From assembly GCF_902726655.1 (NCBI RefSeq), contig NZ_CACVAN010000001.1, positions 2,976,001 to 3,040,000 of the forward strand: a stretch of 64,000 nt of DNA, read 5' to 3'. Below the pieces are notes generated by a model. The model had not been told where the DNA came from. It was given only the letters and a program-made list of their open reading frames with translations, and did no database searches. Made by a program: the position numbers and the translations under genes. Of the stretch, positions 32,882 through 40,482 are shown piece after piece; position 1 is the stretch's first letter; each line of letters starts with the position of its first letter. This DNA is from Virgibacillus ihumii (GTDB lineage: Bacteria; Bacillota; Bacilli; Bacillales; Amphibacillaceae).

Positions 32882-33226
32882 ATGGTTGAGTTAAAAGAAC
32901 TTCAGGCAACAGATGAACTGGAATAAGTGTGGGAAGAGTCAACCGAAAAGCCGGTTCTGCTTTTCAAGCATAGTACAACATGCCCAATAAGTGCTGGAGC
33001 GTTTAAGGAATATAATGCATTTTTGGACTCGGCAGAAGATAACTTGGATGGGTACATGGTCAAAGTGATTGAAAGCAGGGATATTTCGAATGAGATTGCT
33101 GATAAAACGAGTGTTAAACATGAATCCCCACAAATTTTTTTGATTAAAGATAAAGAAGTATTATGGAACACCTCACATTCGAAAATAACAGTAGACGCTA
33201 TAAAAGATGCCTTGAACCAGTCATAG
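32882..33226 (+). pseudogene. ytxJ: ytxJ (bacillithiol-system thioredoxin-like protein) interrupted by an in-frame stop
   Basis: The gene starts at ATG 32882 behind a strong AAGGAGG site, but codon 15 is TAA (32924-32926), where relatives continue without a break; the frame is then open to 33226. The remaining 99 codons have the YtxJ/BrxC hallmark KPVLLFKHSTTCPIS with its single active Cys, a thioredoxin-like fold and a SPQIFLIKDKEVLW block. YtxJ family proteins remove bacillithiol from proteins. A GTG directly after the stop (32927) could permit reinitiation, giving a protein lacking only the first 15 residues. The nonsense change may be real or a sequencing error. Confidence 0.8.
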
Positions 33227-33253
33227 TTGCGAATTAAGTAATGGCGGGGTCCA

Positions 33254-33365
33254 AATAGGAGAGATTGGTACTCAAATGGGAGAAAACAGTATCCAATCGG
33301 GAGAGATTGGCCCGAAATGGGAGAGAACTGCATCCAATCGGGAGAGGCCTGAAATGGGAGGGATC
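33254..33365. repeat. Short tandem repeats around GGGAGAGA
   Basis: About two and a half copies of a roughly 41-base unit built from AATGGGAGAGAACTGCATCC and AATCGGGAGAGATTGGCCCG. It fills much of the gap between ytxJ and the nucleotidase gene. No coding potential. Confidence 0.65.
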
Positions 33366-33473
33366 TACATTCTCTTATGAAAGATCTCAGCAGTTGTGAA
33401 ATTTCTCATGACGAACGGAAGCAAAACTATTCGGACCATTCGCTGTTAACTGCTGAATTAATATGGTAAAACC

Positions 33474-33502
33474 CCCGCAGCAATCCCGCCGCGGGGGTTT
33501 CG
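33474..33502 (-). terminator. Terminator of the nucleotidase gene
   Basis: CCCCCGCGG / CTGCGGGGG arms around CGGGATTG on the minus strand, followed by TTTTACC. Confidence 0.8.
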
Positions 33503-33511
33503 TATGGAGGA

Positions 33512-35749
33512 TTATTTCCAGTTTTCCAAAAGCTCATTTGCACTGGCATTCAGTGCTTCCTTCGCATCGGCTGTAATAAATTTCCCCATCGCTTTATTAT
33601 TTAAATGTTTTAAAAATCCTTCCACTTTTTTTACAGCCTGCTGTTGGTGTCCTTTATCCATGTGATGTGCAGCCTGTTTCAGCTTGTTTTTCAGCTGAAC
33701 TGCCAATGGGTGTTCAACAGAACCGTCTGCAATATATGCTGCTGTATCTTCCTGAAGTGATGTGAGGGTTACAGGTTCTTCAGCAGCAAGGTCGATTGCA
33801 TATTTGGCAAATCCATTAGCACCTTCACCAATATAGGAAATATTTCCATCTGATTGGATAAATTCCTGTGCATCTGGTGACGATTGGAATATCAGCTCAG
33901 GATTACCTTCTATTGCTGCGAATGACCAGTTTCCATCTGCTGACGGGTCAATCGTGCCGTTTTCCTGAATATATTGGATGATAACCTGTCTATTCTGAAT
34001 TTGCGGTGACAGAACAATTTGACTGCCATCCAGGTTCGGGAAGTTACCGCCGCCGCTTGCCCGGTAGTTATTTGTCGCTACCAGGAATTCCTGGCTGTCC
34101 TCAACTGGCTCACCATTATATTGCAGATTGACAATCCGTTGTGCGTTAGGGTTAATCAGCTCACCATCATTGTTATATCGGGATGGTTCGGTAACATCAA
34201 TTTCGTACGTAAGCCCATCGATTACATCAAAGTTATAAGTTGAAAAACCTAAGTCCACTAAAGCTTGTGGTTCAGAAATGTTCGGGTCAATCTGGTTAAA
34301 CTGTCCGGCAGACATTTCAAGCCACTGATGAATTTCTTTACCGGTCAATTTTACAACTTTTAATGTGTTCGGGTACACATAAAGGTCTGCTACATTTTTG
34401 ATCGCAATCGGGCCTTCCGGAATGTATGTGTAATATCCCGCACCACTGCGTCCGCCCGCTTTAAATGGTGCTGCGGCCGACAATATTGGCAAATTCTCAT
34501 ATTCCGTTCCGGTTACCGCCTGTTTGGTGTACCACTTTTGTGCATTGGAAACAATCTGCACAGACGGATCATCTTTTACAAGCGCAAAATAGCTGTAAAT
34601 TGGTGCGGTAGTCTCACCAACCTGGGAACGAATATAGTCGAGTGTTGCCTGATGTTCCTCGGATATCGCATCAAGGATTTCCTGGTCCGGCTCAACAAGT
34701 GCTTCTCCAGTTTCTTCATTATAAATGGAGCGTACCTCGGAGCTGGAATCAATCACATCCCAGTCTTCGCCATTTTTTTCAAGCTGCAGATCAATGATTC
34801 CCAGATGATTTCCCCAATAGCCGGCTTCAACAGAAGGGACTCCATTGATGGTGCCTTTTTCCAGGTTTACGCCTGGAATACCGGCAAACGTTTCACTCGG
34901 AAATGCTTCATGGGCATGGCCAAACATGATGGCATCGATGCCTTCAATTTCTGTCAGGTTATAGGTTGCATTTTCTTCGCGTTCTTGCAATTCGACTGAT
35001 CCCAGTCCGGAGTGCGGAATGGCAACAATGATGTCTGCGCCCTGTTCCTGCATAATTGGAACATACTTTTTAGCAGATTCATAGATTCCTTTTGTTATAA
35101 CTTTTCCTTCGAGGTTGGAGCGGTCCCACTGCATAATTTGTGGAGGAACAAAACCAATAACACCAACATCTACCGTCTGTGTATTACCATTTGTGTCCGT
35201 TACCTGTTTATGTAAAATCTTGTAGGGATCAAAAAATGGCTGGTCGTTGCTTGGGTCATTATCGCCGTCATCATAATAGACGTTGGCATTTACATACGGG
35301 AAATTCGCATCATCAATTGATTCTTTCAAAAAATCAATCCCATAGTTGAATTCATGATTCCCGATGTTTGCTGCGTCATAATCCAATAAATTCATAGCCT
35401 TGTAGACAGGATGTACTTCTCCTTCTTCAAGTCCATTTCTGGCAACATAATCGCCTAGCGGGTTTCCCTGAATAAGATCGCCATTATCAAACAACATGCT
35501 GTTCACAGCCTCGCCGCGGGCCTCTTTAATCCGTGTTGCTGTCAATGCCAGGCCGAATTCATTCGTCGGTTCGTCCTGATAATAGTTATAGTTTGCCAGA
35601 TGGACGTGGATATCTGTTGTCTCCATCAGGCGCAAATTGACAATGCTGCTATCTTCTGCAGCGCTTGAAGTATTTCCTTCAAGCGGGGTAAAAATAAGCA
35701 TAATTGCCATTAATGGGAAGATAACTTTCCACATTGTTTGTCGATACAT
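33512..35749 (-). CDS. Secreted 2',3'-cyclic-nucleotide 2'-phosphodiesterase / 3'-nucleotidase (YfkN/CpdB-type)
   Basis: 745 residues. N-terminal signal peptide (basic start, hydrophobic 8-22, SSAAEDS). Calcineurin-type metallophosphatase domain from about 38: TTDIHVHLANY, DNGDLIQGNP, NIGNHEFNYG, HSGLG and GHAHEAFP supply the binuclear metal ligands. A 5'-nucleotidase C-terminal substrate domain follows (FKAGGRSG..YY, YNFDVIDGLTYEID, NNYRASGGGNFP). It degrades nucleotides outside the cell for phosphate and nucleoside salvage. The last 100 residues are helical and basic. No LPxTG or membrane anchor, so released or wall-associated. Confidence 0.9.
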   Translation of the reverse strand: MYRQTMWKVIFPLMAIMLIFTPLEGNTSSAAEDSSIVNLRLMETTDIHVHLANYNYYQDEPTNEFGLALTATRIKEARGEAVNSMLFDNGDLIQGNPLGDYVARNGLEEGEVHPVYKAMNLLDYDAANIGNHEFNYGIDFLKESIDDANFPYVNANVYYDDGDNDPSNDQPFFDPYKILHKQVTDTNGNTQTVDVGVIGFVPPQIMQWDRSNLEGKVITKGIYESAKKYVPIMQEQGADIIVAIPHSGLGSVELQEREENATYNLTEIEGIDAIMFGHAHEAFPSETFAGIPGVNLEKGTINGVPSVEAGYWGNHLGIIDLQLEKNGEDWDVIDSSSEVRSIYNEETGEALVEPDQEILDAISEEHQATLDYIRSQVGETTAPIYSYFALVKDDPSVQIVSNAQKWYTKQAVTGTEYENLPILSAAAPFKAGGRSGAGYYTYIPEGPIAIKNVADLYVYPNTLKVVKLTGKEIHQWLEMSAGQFNQIDPNISEPQALVDLGFSTYNFDVIDGLTYEIDVTEPSRYNNDGELINPNAQRIVNLQYNGEPVEDSQEFLVATNNYRASGGGNFPNLDGSQIVLSPQIQNRQVIIQYIQENGTIDPSADGNWSFAAIEGNPELIFQSSPDAQEFIQSDGNISYIGEGANGFAKYAIDLAAEEPVTLTSLQEDTAAYIADGSVEHPLAVQLKNKLKQAAHHMDKGHQQQAVKKVEGFLKHLNNKAMGKFITADAKEALNASANELLENWK

Positions 35750-35899
35750 AGTGTAACCCCTTTCAAAATATTGTCACATTTAGAATAATGGAAAACTAGG
35801 AAAAAATAAATAGGCTGATTAGCCTGGGTACAATGAACCAGAACAATGAAGGTATGTTATGATAGGAAAAGTTATGAAATAAAGGAGTTCGATTGTTGC

Positions 35900-36571
35900 A
35901 TGAATATACCGATAATATACGAAGACAACCATTTGTTGGTCGTGGAAAAACCAGTCAACATGCCTGTGCAGGGAGATCAAAGTGGTGACAGCGATCTGCA
36001 CAATTTATTGAAACATGATTTGAAGGTACGTTACCAGAAGCCAGGAAATGTCTATCTTGGCCTGGTCCATCGCCTCGACCGTCCCGTTGGAGGTGCCATG
36101 GTATTTGCAAAGACTTCAAAAGCTGCCTCCCGTCTGTCAGATTCCATACGGCGAAATAGATTTGATAAAACATATGCAGCTGTGGTACGTGGTACTCCTC
36201 ATGAAAAGCACGCCCGGCTGGAGCATTTTCTATATAAGGATCGTCAGGAAAACAAAGTATATGCTGTATCCGCACAGCAAAAGCACGCTAAAAAAGCTTT
36301 GTTGGACTATGAAGTGATGGAAGTGAACAATAACTTGAGTATGTTGTCCATTAACCTTATAACAGGACGATCCCATCAGATACGTGTTCAGTTAGCTGAA
36401 TCTGGTTTTCCACTGTATGGTGATCAAAAATACGGACAGTATGTCAATAAACCTGGACAGCAAATAGCGCTATGGTCGAATAAACTGTCACTTGAACACC
36501 CAACAAAAAAAGAAACGATGGAATTCACTTCTACCCCGCCGGAAGGTTATCCTTGGAGTTTGTTCCGTTAA
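35900..36571 (+). CDS. RluA-family pseudouridine synthase
   Basis: 223 residues from ATG 35900 (AAAGGAG about 12 bases upstream). No S4 domain: the protein starts directly at the catalytic domain, IIYEDNHLLVVEKPVNMPVQ. The catalytic motif VHRLDRPVGGAMVFAKTSKA (Asp about residue 59) and the C-terminal ITGRSHQIRVQLAESGFPLYGDQKYG are typical of RluA-type enzymes that isomerise uridine in rRNA or tRNA. Which RNA site it modifies cannot be told. Convergent with pdxK; a shared terminator lies between. Confidence 0.9.
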   Translation: MNIPIIYEDNHLLVVEKPVNMPVQGDQSGDSDLHNLLKHDLKVRYQKPGNVYLGLVHRLDRPVGGAMVFAKTSKAASRLSDSIRRNRFDKTYAAVVRGTPHEKHARLEHFLYKDRQENKVYAVSAQQKHAKKALLDYEVMEVNNNLSMLSINLITGRSHQIRVQLAESGFPLYGDQKYGQYVNKPGQQIALWSNKLSLEHPTKKETMEFTSTPPEGYPWSLFR

Positions 36572-36572
36572 A

Positions 36573-36606
36573 AAAACCCCCGGTATACTACGTTGCCGGG
36601 GATTTT
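36573..36606. terminator. Bidirectional terminator between the RluA-type gene and pdxK
   Basis: AAAAAACCCCCGG, TATACTACGTTG, CCGGGGATTTT: GC stem with A/T runs on both sides. Confidence 0.82.
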
Positions 36607-36611
36607 CCATG

Positions 36612-37421
36612 TTATTTTTCAAACTGATTATATGCGCCGTGCATGACAGGACCGACATATTCATTCATTTTCCATCCGTGTGCAATTGCGGCAGTAACAA
36701 ATTCCTTCGCTTTTGCAACAGATTCTTTTACGGACAAGTTATTGGCCAGGTTGGCTGTAGTTGCTGCTGCAAATGTACATCCGGCGCCATGGTTGTAACT
36801 CGTGTTAATTTTATCTGTTTCCAATATCGTAAAGTCTGTTCCATCATAGAAAAGGTCAATCGCTTTTTCATGGTCAAACACTTTACCGCCTTTGATGACG
36901 ACATTTTTGGCACCAAGTTCATGAATTTTTACTGCTGCTTCTTTCATGCCATCCATTGTTTTAATTGGACCATTTTGTGCAAGCTGACCGGCTTCAAACA
37001 GATTTGGTGTCGTAAGCGTTGCCCGGGGGAGAAGCACTTCCCGCATGGCATCCGTGTTTTCCGGCTGCAGTACTTCATCTTCTCCTTTGCATACCATTAC
37101 AGGATCGAGAACAAATTTATTGAGTTTATACTCATCGATTTTCCGGGCACCAAGCTCAATAATTTCAACGGAACCAAGCATGCCTGTTTTCATGGCATCA
37201 ACACCGACTGACAGGATGGTGTCCAATTGTTTTCCAACAATATTTACGTCAATTGGATATACCCCATGGCTCCAGTTGTCTTTTGGGTCCATTGTGACAA
37301 TCGATGTCAATGCGGTCATGCCATACACACCATGCTCCTGGAATGTTTTCAGATCTGCCTGTATTCCTGCGCCACCGCTTGAATCGGATCCGGCGAGTGT
37401 TAATGTTTTTTTCATGGACAT
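36612..37421 (-). CDS. pdxK: Pyridoxine kinase (ThiD-like), PdxK
   Basis: 269 residues starting MSMKKTL at 37421, with GGAGG seven bases upstream. Ribokinase-like fold: [19 protein letters not shown] at 7-25, [13 protein letters not shown] in the middle, anion-hole and catalytic Asp in [15 protein letters not shown] (the HGAGC variant marks PdxK rather than the THGTGC of true ThiD). It phosphorylates pyridoxine/pyridoxal, and possibly HMP, for B6 salvage. The adjacent 37422-37720 gap shows a reading frame on the minus strand without a convincing start. Confidence 0.88.
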   Translation of the reverse strand: MSMKKTLTLAGSDSSGGAGIQADLKTFQEHGVYGMTALTSIVTMDPKDNWSHGVYPIDVNIVGKQLDTILSVGVDAMKTGMLGSVEIIELGARKIDEYKLNKFVLDPVMVCKGEDEVLQPENTDAMREVLLPRATLTTPNLFEAGQLAQNGPIKTMDGMKEAAVKIHELGAKNVVIKGGKVFDHEKAIDLFYDGTDFTILETDKINTSYNHGAGCTFAAATTANLANNLSVKESVAKAKEFVTAAIAHGWKMNEYVGPVMHGAYNQFEK

Positions 37422-37720
37422 ATGCATACCTCCGAACTGCGAATTATATTTTTTCATCCAATTCTAGAATATAACAGATGATGACGGAAAAAAAGCATGA
37501 CGGGTTTTTCGAGCAGAGTTGAAGCAGGGGATGTAGTAAGAGATAACAATCATAGATGCATATAACAAATAATTGCTGTTAAACAGATACATACCTTCAC
37601 CGGTAAGCGCATATGGCACCTCCATTTGAGCATCTTGATTCTTTGTTTTCATGATACAATATGTTTTAAAAGCAGGTATTCAGGCAGCGTAAAATTCAAG
37701 TAAAGTTTTCGGAGGTTTAT

Positions 37721-38359
37721 ATGCACAATTATAATTTCATTTATAAAAAACTATATGAGCATTATGGTCCGCAAGGGTGGTGGCCGGCTGATACAGCATT
37801 TGAAATGATGATTGGGTCCATTCTGGTGCAGAACACGAATTGGCGTAATGCAGAGAAGGCTGTCTCCAGAGTGAAAGACTATCTGAAGCCGGAAATAATG
37901 GATTATCTGCCCGAAAATGAGCTTGCTGAACGAATCAGACCAAGTGGGTTTTTCAATATAAAAGCACAAAGAGTCAAATCGTTTCTTGAATGGTTCAGAA
38001 GGTATGATTATGATGTCAGACAAGTAATGCAAATGGACAGCAATTATCTTCGGCAGGAACTGTTGAATATCAAGGGAATTGGCAGCGAAACAGCCGACGT
38101 TATGCTGCTGTATGCATTTGATAAGCCAATATTTGTAACAGATGCATATGCAAGAAGGATTTTTTATCGGTTCGGTTATGATATGCCCGAAACGTATGAC
38201 GGTTTTCGGAGCGAGGTTGAAAAACACATGTCAAATGAATTGAACGTATTCCAGGAGTATCATGCTTTGCTCGTTGAACACGCAAAACAAATATGCAAAA
38301 AGCGGCCGCTCTGTGAAGTATGCCCATTGAATACAGTTGGTGAGCAGCGATTAAACTGA
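37721..38359 (+). CDS. HhH-GPD DNA glycosylase, endonuclease III / MagIII-like
   Basis: 212 residues. The core LLNIKGIGSETADVMLLYAF with FVTDAYARR is a helix-hairpin-helix/GPD motif with the catalytic Asp; the Lys that gives endonuclease III its lyase activity is replaced by Glu (GSETAD), so a monofunctional glycosylase is likely. Early residues MIGSILVQNTNW match the usual AILSQQT-type helix. The C-terminus has C-x5-C-x2-C (ICKKRPLCEVCPL) but lacks the fourth cysteine of the [4Fe-4S] loop. It probably removes alkylated bases. Confidence 0.83.
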   Translation: MHNYNFIYKKLYEHYGPQGWWPADTAFEMMIGSILVQNTNWRNAEKAVSRVKDYLKPEIMDYLPENELAERIRPSGFFNIKAQRVKSFLEWFRRYDYDVRQVMQMDSNYLRQELLNIKGIGSETADVMLLYAFDKPIFVTDAYARRIFYRFGYDMPETYDGFRSEVEKHMSNELNVFQEYHALLVEHAKQICKKRPLCEVCPLNTVGEQRLN

Positions 38360-38395
38360 TTGGCCTGAGACGTGCTACATCCGGAGTCGTAATTG

Positions 38396-38421
38396 CCCTG
38401 CATCAGCAGCAGGGTATTTTT
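38396..38421 (+). terminator. Terminator of the DNA glycosylase gene
   Basis: CCCTGC-ATCAGCA-GCAGGG followed by TATTTTT. Confidence 0.75.
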
Positions 38422-38514
38422 AATGCGAAATTTCAGTCACCCAGCCGACGACGAAAAAGGCTATCCGCAGTAATATGAAAGTACCATCGATAATTAATCA
38501 GAGGAGGTTGGCGG

Positions 38515-38622
38515 ATGATGATGATGTACTATAACCGGGATGTATGTAAGTACATGGCTGAAGCACGCATAAACAGACTGCGTAAATCCGTATGGAGAAT
38601 CTTTTTAAAACCACAAAAATAA
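38515..38622 (+). CDS. 35-residue basic peptide gene, unknown function
   Basis: Strong ribosome binding site GAGGAGGTTGGCGG directly before four consecutive ATG codons (38515-38526). The frame encodes a basic peptide beginning MMMMYYNRDVCK and ending FLKPQK, with a probable amphipathic helix (EARINRLRKSVWRIFL), and is followed five bases later by a clear terminator. The compact RBS-ORF-terminator layout argues that it is a real gene. Its family is unknown to me. Confidence 0.6.
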   Translation: MMMMYYNRDVCKYMAEARINRLRKSVWRIFLKPQK

Positions 38623-38623
38623 A

Positions 38624-38655
38624 CGAAGACTTCATCTTGCTGAAGTCTTTTTTTG
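38624..38655 (+). terminator. Terminator of the 35-residue peptide gene
   Basis: AAGACTTCA-TCTTGC-TGAAGTCTT followed by a T run. Confidence 0.85.
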
Positions 38656-38662
38656 GACGTTA

Positions 38663-38710
38663 TTGACCTGTACGGTCTAAACTGTTATCTTATAGTCGAC
38701 CATAACGGTC
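38663..38710 (+). promoter_or_regulatory. Promoter with two TetR-type operators
   Basis: TTGACC (38663-38668), 17 bases, TATCTT (38686-38691) is a good sigma-A promoter. Two identical dyads, GACC-n5-GGTCTAAA, at 38665 and 38698 are exactly 33 bases apart (three helical turns); the first covers the -35 box. They are probable binding sites for the TetR protein encoded next. Confidence 0.7.
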
Positions 38711-38711
38711 T

Positions 38712-38753
38712 AAAATTATTCGGCAGGTGTCAGTGCATGAACCGAATAATTTT
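38712..38753. repeat. 12-bp inverted repeat in the leader of the TetR operon
   Basis: AAAATTATTCGG and CCGAATAATTTT, perfect arms, 18-base loop, between the promoter and the ribosome binding site. May be a further operator or an mRNA leader stem. Confidence 0.6.
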
Positions 38754-38775
38754 GAAGCAGAAGGAGTGAAATGTC

Positions 38776-39399
38776 ATTCCAACAAAATTTAAGAGTATCA
38801 ATGAAGGTAAACAGCAGCGGATTATCAATGCTGCACTGGATGAATTTGCAGCGAATGGTTATGAACGCGCATCAACCAATCAAATTATAAAGAATGCCGG
38901 AATCGGCAAGGGAATGCTTTTCTACTATTTTGGCAGTAAAAAAGATCTTTATCACTATTTAGTGGAGTATTCTCTGGATGTAATGAAAACTGATTATTTA
39001 AATGTCATAAACATGTATGAAACAGATTTTATAAAACGTCTCAGGCAGGCGACACACCTAAAAATGAGATGTTTTGTAGAGAATCCGAGTGTGTTTAATT
39101 TTCTGGGGACATTTTTCTTCAGGTCTGAAACTAATTTACCGGAGAATCTGGAAAAACGATATGTTAACTTAAAACAACAAGGCTATGACATCATGTATGC
39201 AAACATTGACAAATCACTGTTCAGAGAGGATGTTGATGTAGAAAAAGCATTTAAGCTGATCCAGTGGGCACTCGACGGATATCAGAACGAAATTATTGCC
39301 CGTCTACAAGGAGAAAAGATGACTGATGTTAACTTTGAACCATATTGGGAAGAGTTTTACGGTTATCTTGATACATTAAAGAAAAGCTTCTATAAATAA
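38776..39399 (+). CDS. TetR-family regulator with apparent ATT start codon
   Basis: 207 residues if translation begins at ATT 38776, nine bases after a strong AAGGAG. No ATG, GTG or TTG in this frame lies at the expected distance; the next ATG (38914) would delete the DNA-binding domain. The protein has the TetR helix-turn-helix: IINAALDEFAANGYERASTNQI then GIGKGMLFYYFGSKKDLYHYL. It precedes an ABC exporter ATPase, the usual arrangement for a drug-responsive repressor. Either a rare ATT start (as in infC) is used, giving low expression, or the ATG has mutated and the gene is dying. Confidence 0.75.
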   Translation: MPTKFKSINEGKQQRIINAALDEFAANGYERASTNQIIKNAGIGKGMLFYYFGSKKDLYHYLVEYSLDVMKTDYLNVINMYETDFIKRLRQATHLKMRCFVENPSVFNFLGTFFFRSETNLPENLEKRYVNLKQQGYDIMYANIDKSLFREDVDVEKAFKLIQWALDGYQNEIIARLQGEKMTDVNFEPYWEEFYGYLDTLKKSFYK

Positions 39400-39413
39400 G
39401 AGGAGGAATTTGA

Positions 39414-40325
39414 TTGGCTGTATTGAGCACACAGGGATTAACGAAGAAGTTCGGCAAGTTTACTGCGCTGGATGGAATTGACATTAATGTGAATCCGGGT
39501 GAAGTGTATGGATTCATCGGTCCGAATGGTGCCGGGAAATCCACGACTATCCGTATCCTGCTTGGTATATTAAAGGCAACTTCCGGGGAGGCGCAAATAT
39601 TTGGAAAAGATGTTTGGAAAGATGCCGTCGATATTCATAAGCGGATTGCTTATGTTCCCGGTGATGTGAATCTGTGGCCAAATCTTACCGGTGGGGAAGT
39701 CATCGATTTGTTTGTAAAGCTTCGGGGCGCCAACAATAAAAACAGGCGCGAAGAACTGATTAAAAAGTTTGATTTGGATCCATCCAAGAAATGCCGAACA
39801 TACTCAAAAGGGAACAGGCAAAAGGTTGCGCTTGTTGCTGCCTTTTCATCTGATGCTGATTTGTACATTCTGGATGAACCAACATCGGGACTTGATCCGT
39901 TAATGGAGCGTGTTTTCCAGGAATGTGTGGGGGCGGTGAAACGTGAAGGAAAAAGTATTCTGCTCTCAAGTCATATTTTATCTGAAGTGGAGAAATTGTG
40001 TGATACAGTCGGCATCATCCGACAGGGGAAGATCATTGAAAGTGGTTCATTGAGCGAACTGCGACATTTAACCAGGGCAAATCTGCTCATACAAACGAAA
40101 GAGCCGGTTCCATCATTGGATACGATGGAGGGAGTTCATAATCTTACAGAAAAAAATCAGGAACTTTCTTTTCAAGTTGATATGGAAAAACTTGATACAG
40201 TTCTCAAACATGTCAGCCAATTTGGTGTGGTGAAACTGGAGAGTGCACCGCCGACTCTTGAAGATTTGTTTATGCGTCACTATGAAGGGAAGGAAGTTTC
40301 TGAGGAGAAGGGTGGTGTTTCCTAA
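39414..40325 (+). CDS. ABC transporter ATP-binding protein of a drug-export system
   Basis: 303 residues from TTG 39414 behind AGAGGAGGAA. Walker A GPNGAGKST at about 40-48, Q-loop in VPGDVNLWPN, signature YSKGNRQKV (the K-G-N-R-Q variant of drug exporters), Walker B LYILDEPTSGLDP and switch His in LLSSHILSEVEKL. A C-terminal domain of 80 residues follows. Its stop overlaps the ATG of a permease gene that is now almost completely deleted, so the ATPase has no partner in its own operon. Confidence 0.88.
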   Translation: MAVLSTQGLTKKFGKFTALDGIDINVNPGEVYGFIGPNGAGKSTTIRILLGILKATSGEAQIFGKDVWKDAVDIHKRIAYVPGDVNLWPNLTGGEVIDLFVKLRGANNKNRREELIKKFDLDPSKKCRTYSKGNRQKVALVAAFSSDADLYILDEPTSGLDPLMERVFQECVGAVKREGKSILLSSHILSEVEKLCDTVGIIRQGKIIESGSLSELRHLTRANLLIQTKEPVPSLDTMEGVHNLTEKNQELSFQVDMEKLDTVLKHVSQFGVVKLESAPPTLEDLFMRHYEGKEVSEEKGGVS

Positions 40326-40411
40326 TGGCGAAGGAACTGACTAAAAATTCAGCAGGTTTCGCCAGGTTGTTCGATATTTCCCGGGAAATATCGACAAAAA
40401 TTGGTTTATAA
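40325..40411 (+). pseudogene. Remnant of an ABC-2 permease gene (first 16 or so codons)
   Basis: The frame starts at an ATG overlapping the ATPase stop (TAATG) and encodes MAKELTKNSAGFARLF, the usual opening of the large tetronasin-family permeases. It then changes to unrelated residues and stops after 28 codons, where about 530 would be expected. The break coincides with a 24-bp perfect palindrome at 40371-40394. Confidence 0.75.
40371..40394. repeat. 24-bp perfect palindrome at the deletion junction
   Basis: TCGATATTTCCC followed directly by its reverse complement GGGAAATATCGA, with no loop. It falls exactly where similarity to permease N-termini ends. Confidence 0.75.
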
Positions 40412-40451
40412 ATGATGGATGAGATAACTGAATTGACGGTGGAAAAGCTAA

Positions 40452-40480
40452 AAGGGTAGCCTGATTATGGCTACCCTTCA
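40452..40480. terminator. Terminator between the decayed ABC operon and the TerC gene
   Basis: AAGGGTAGCC-TGATTAT-GGCTACCCTT; usable from both sides. Confidence 0.75.
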
Positions 40481-40482
40481 TA

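Noticed and set aside
33254-33365. CRISPR array
   Set aside because: Units are 20-41 bases with no regular unique spacers and no cas genes anywhere in the window.
37464-37652. 62-codon minus-strand frame upstream of pdxK
   Set aside because: No convincing binding site at its start, composition changes along the frame and it overlaps the promoter region of pdxK.
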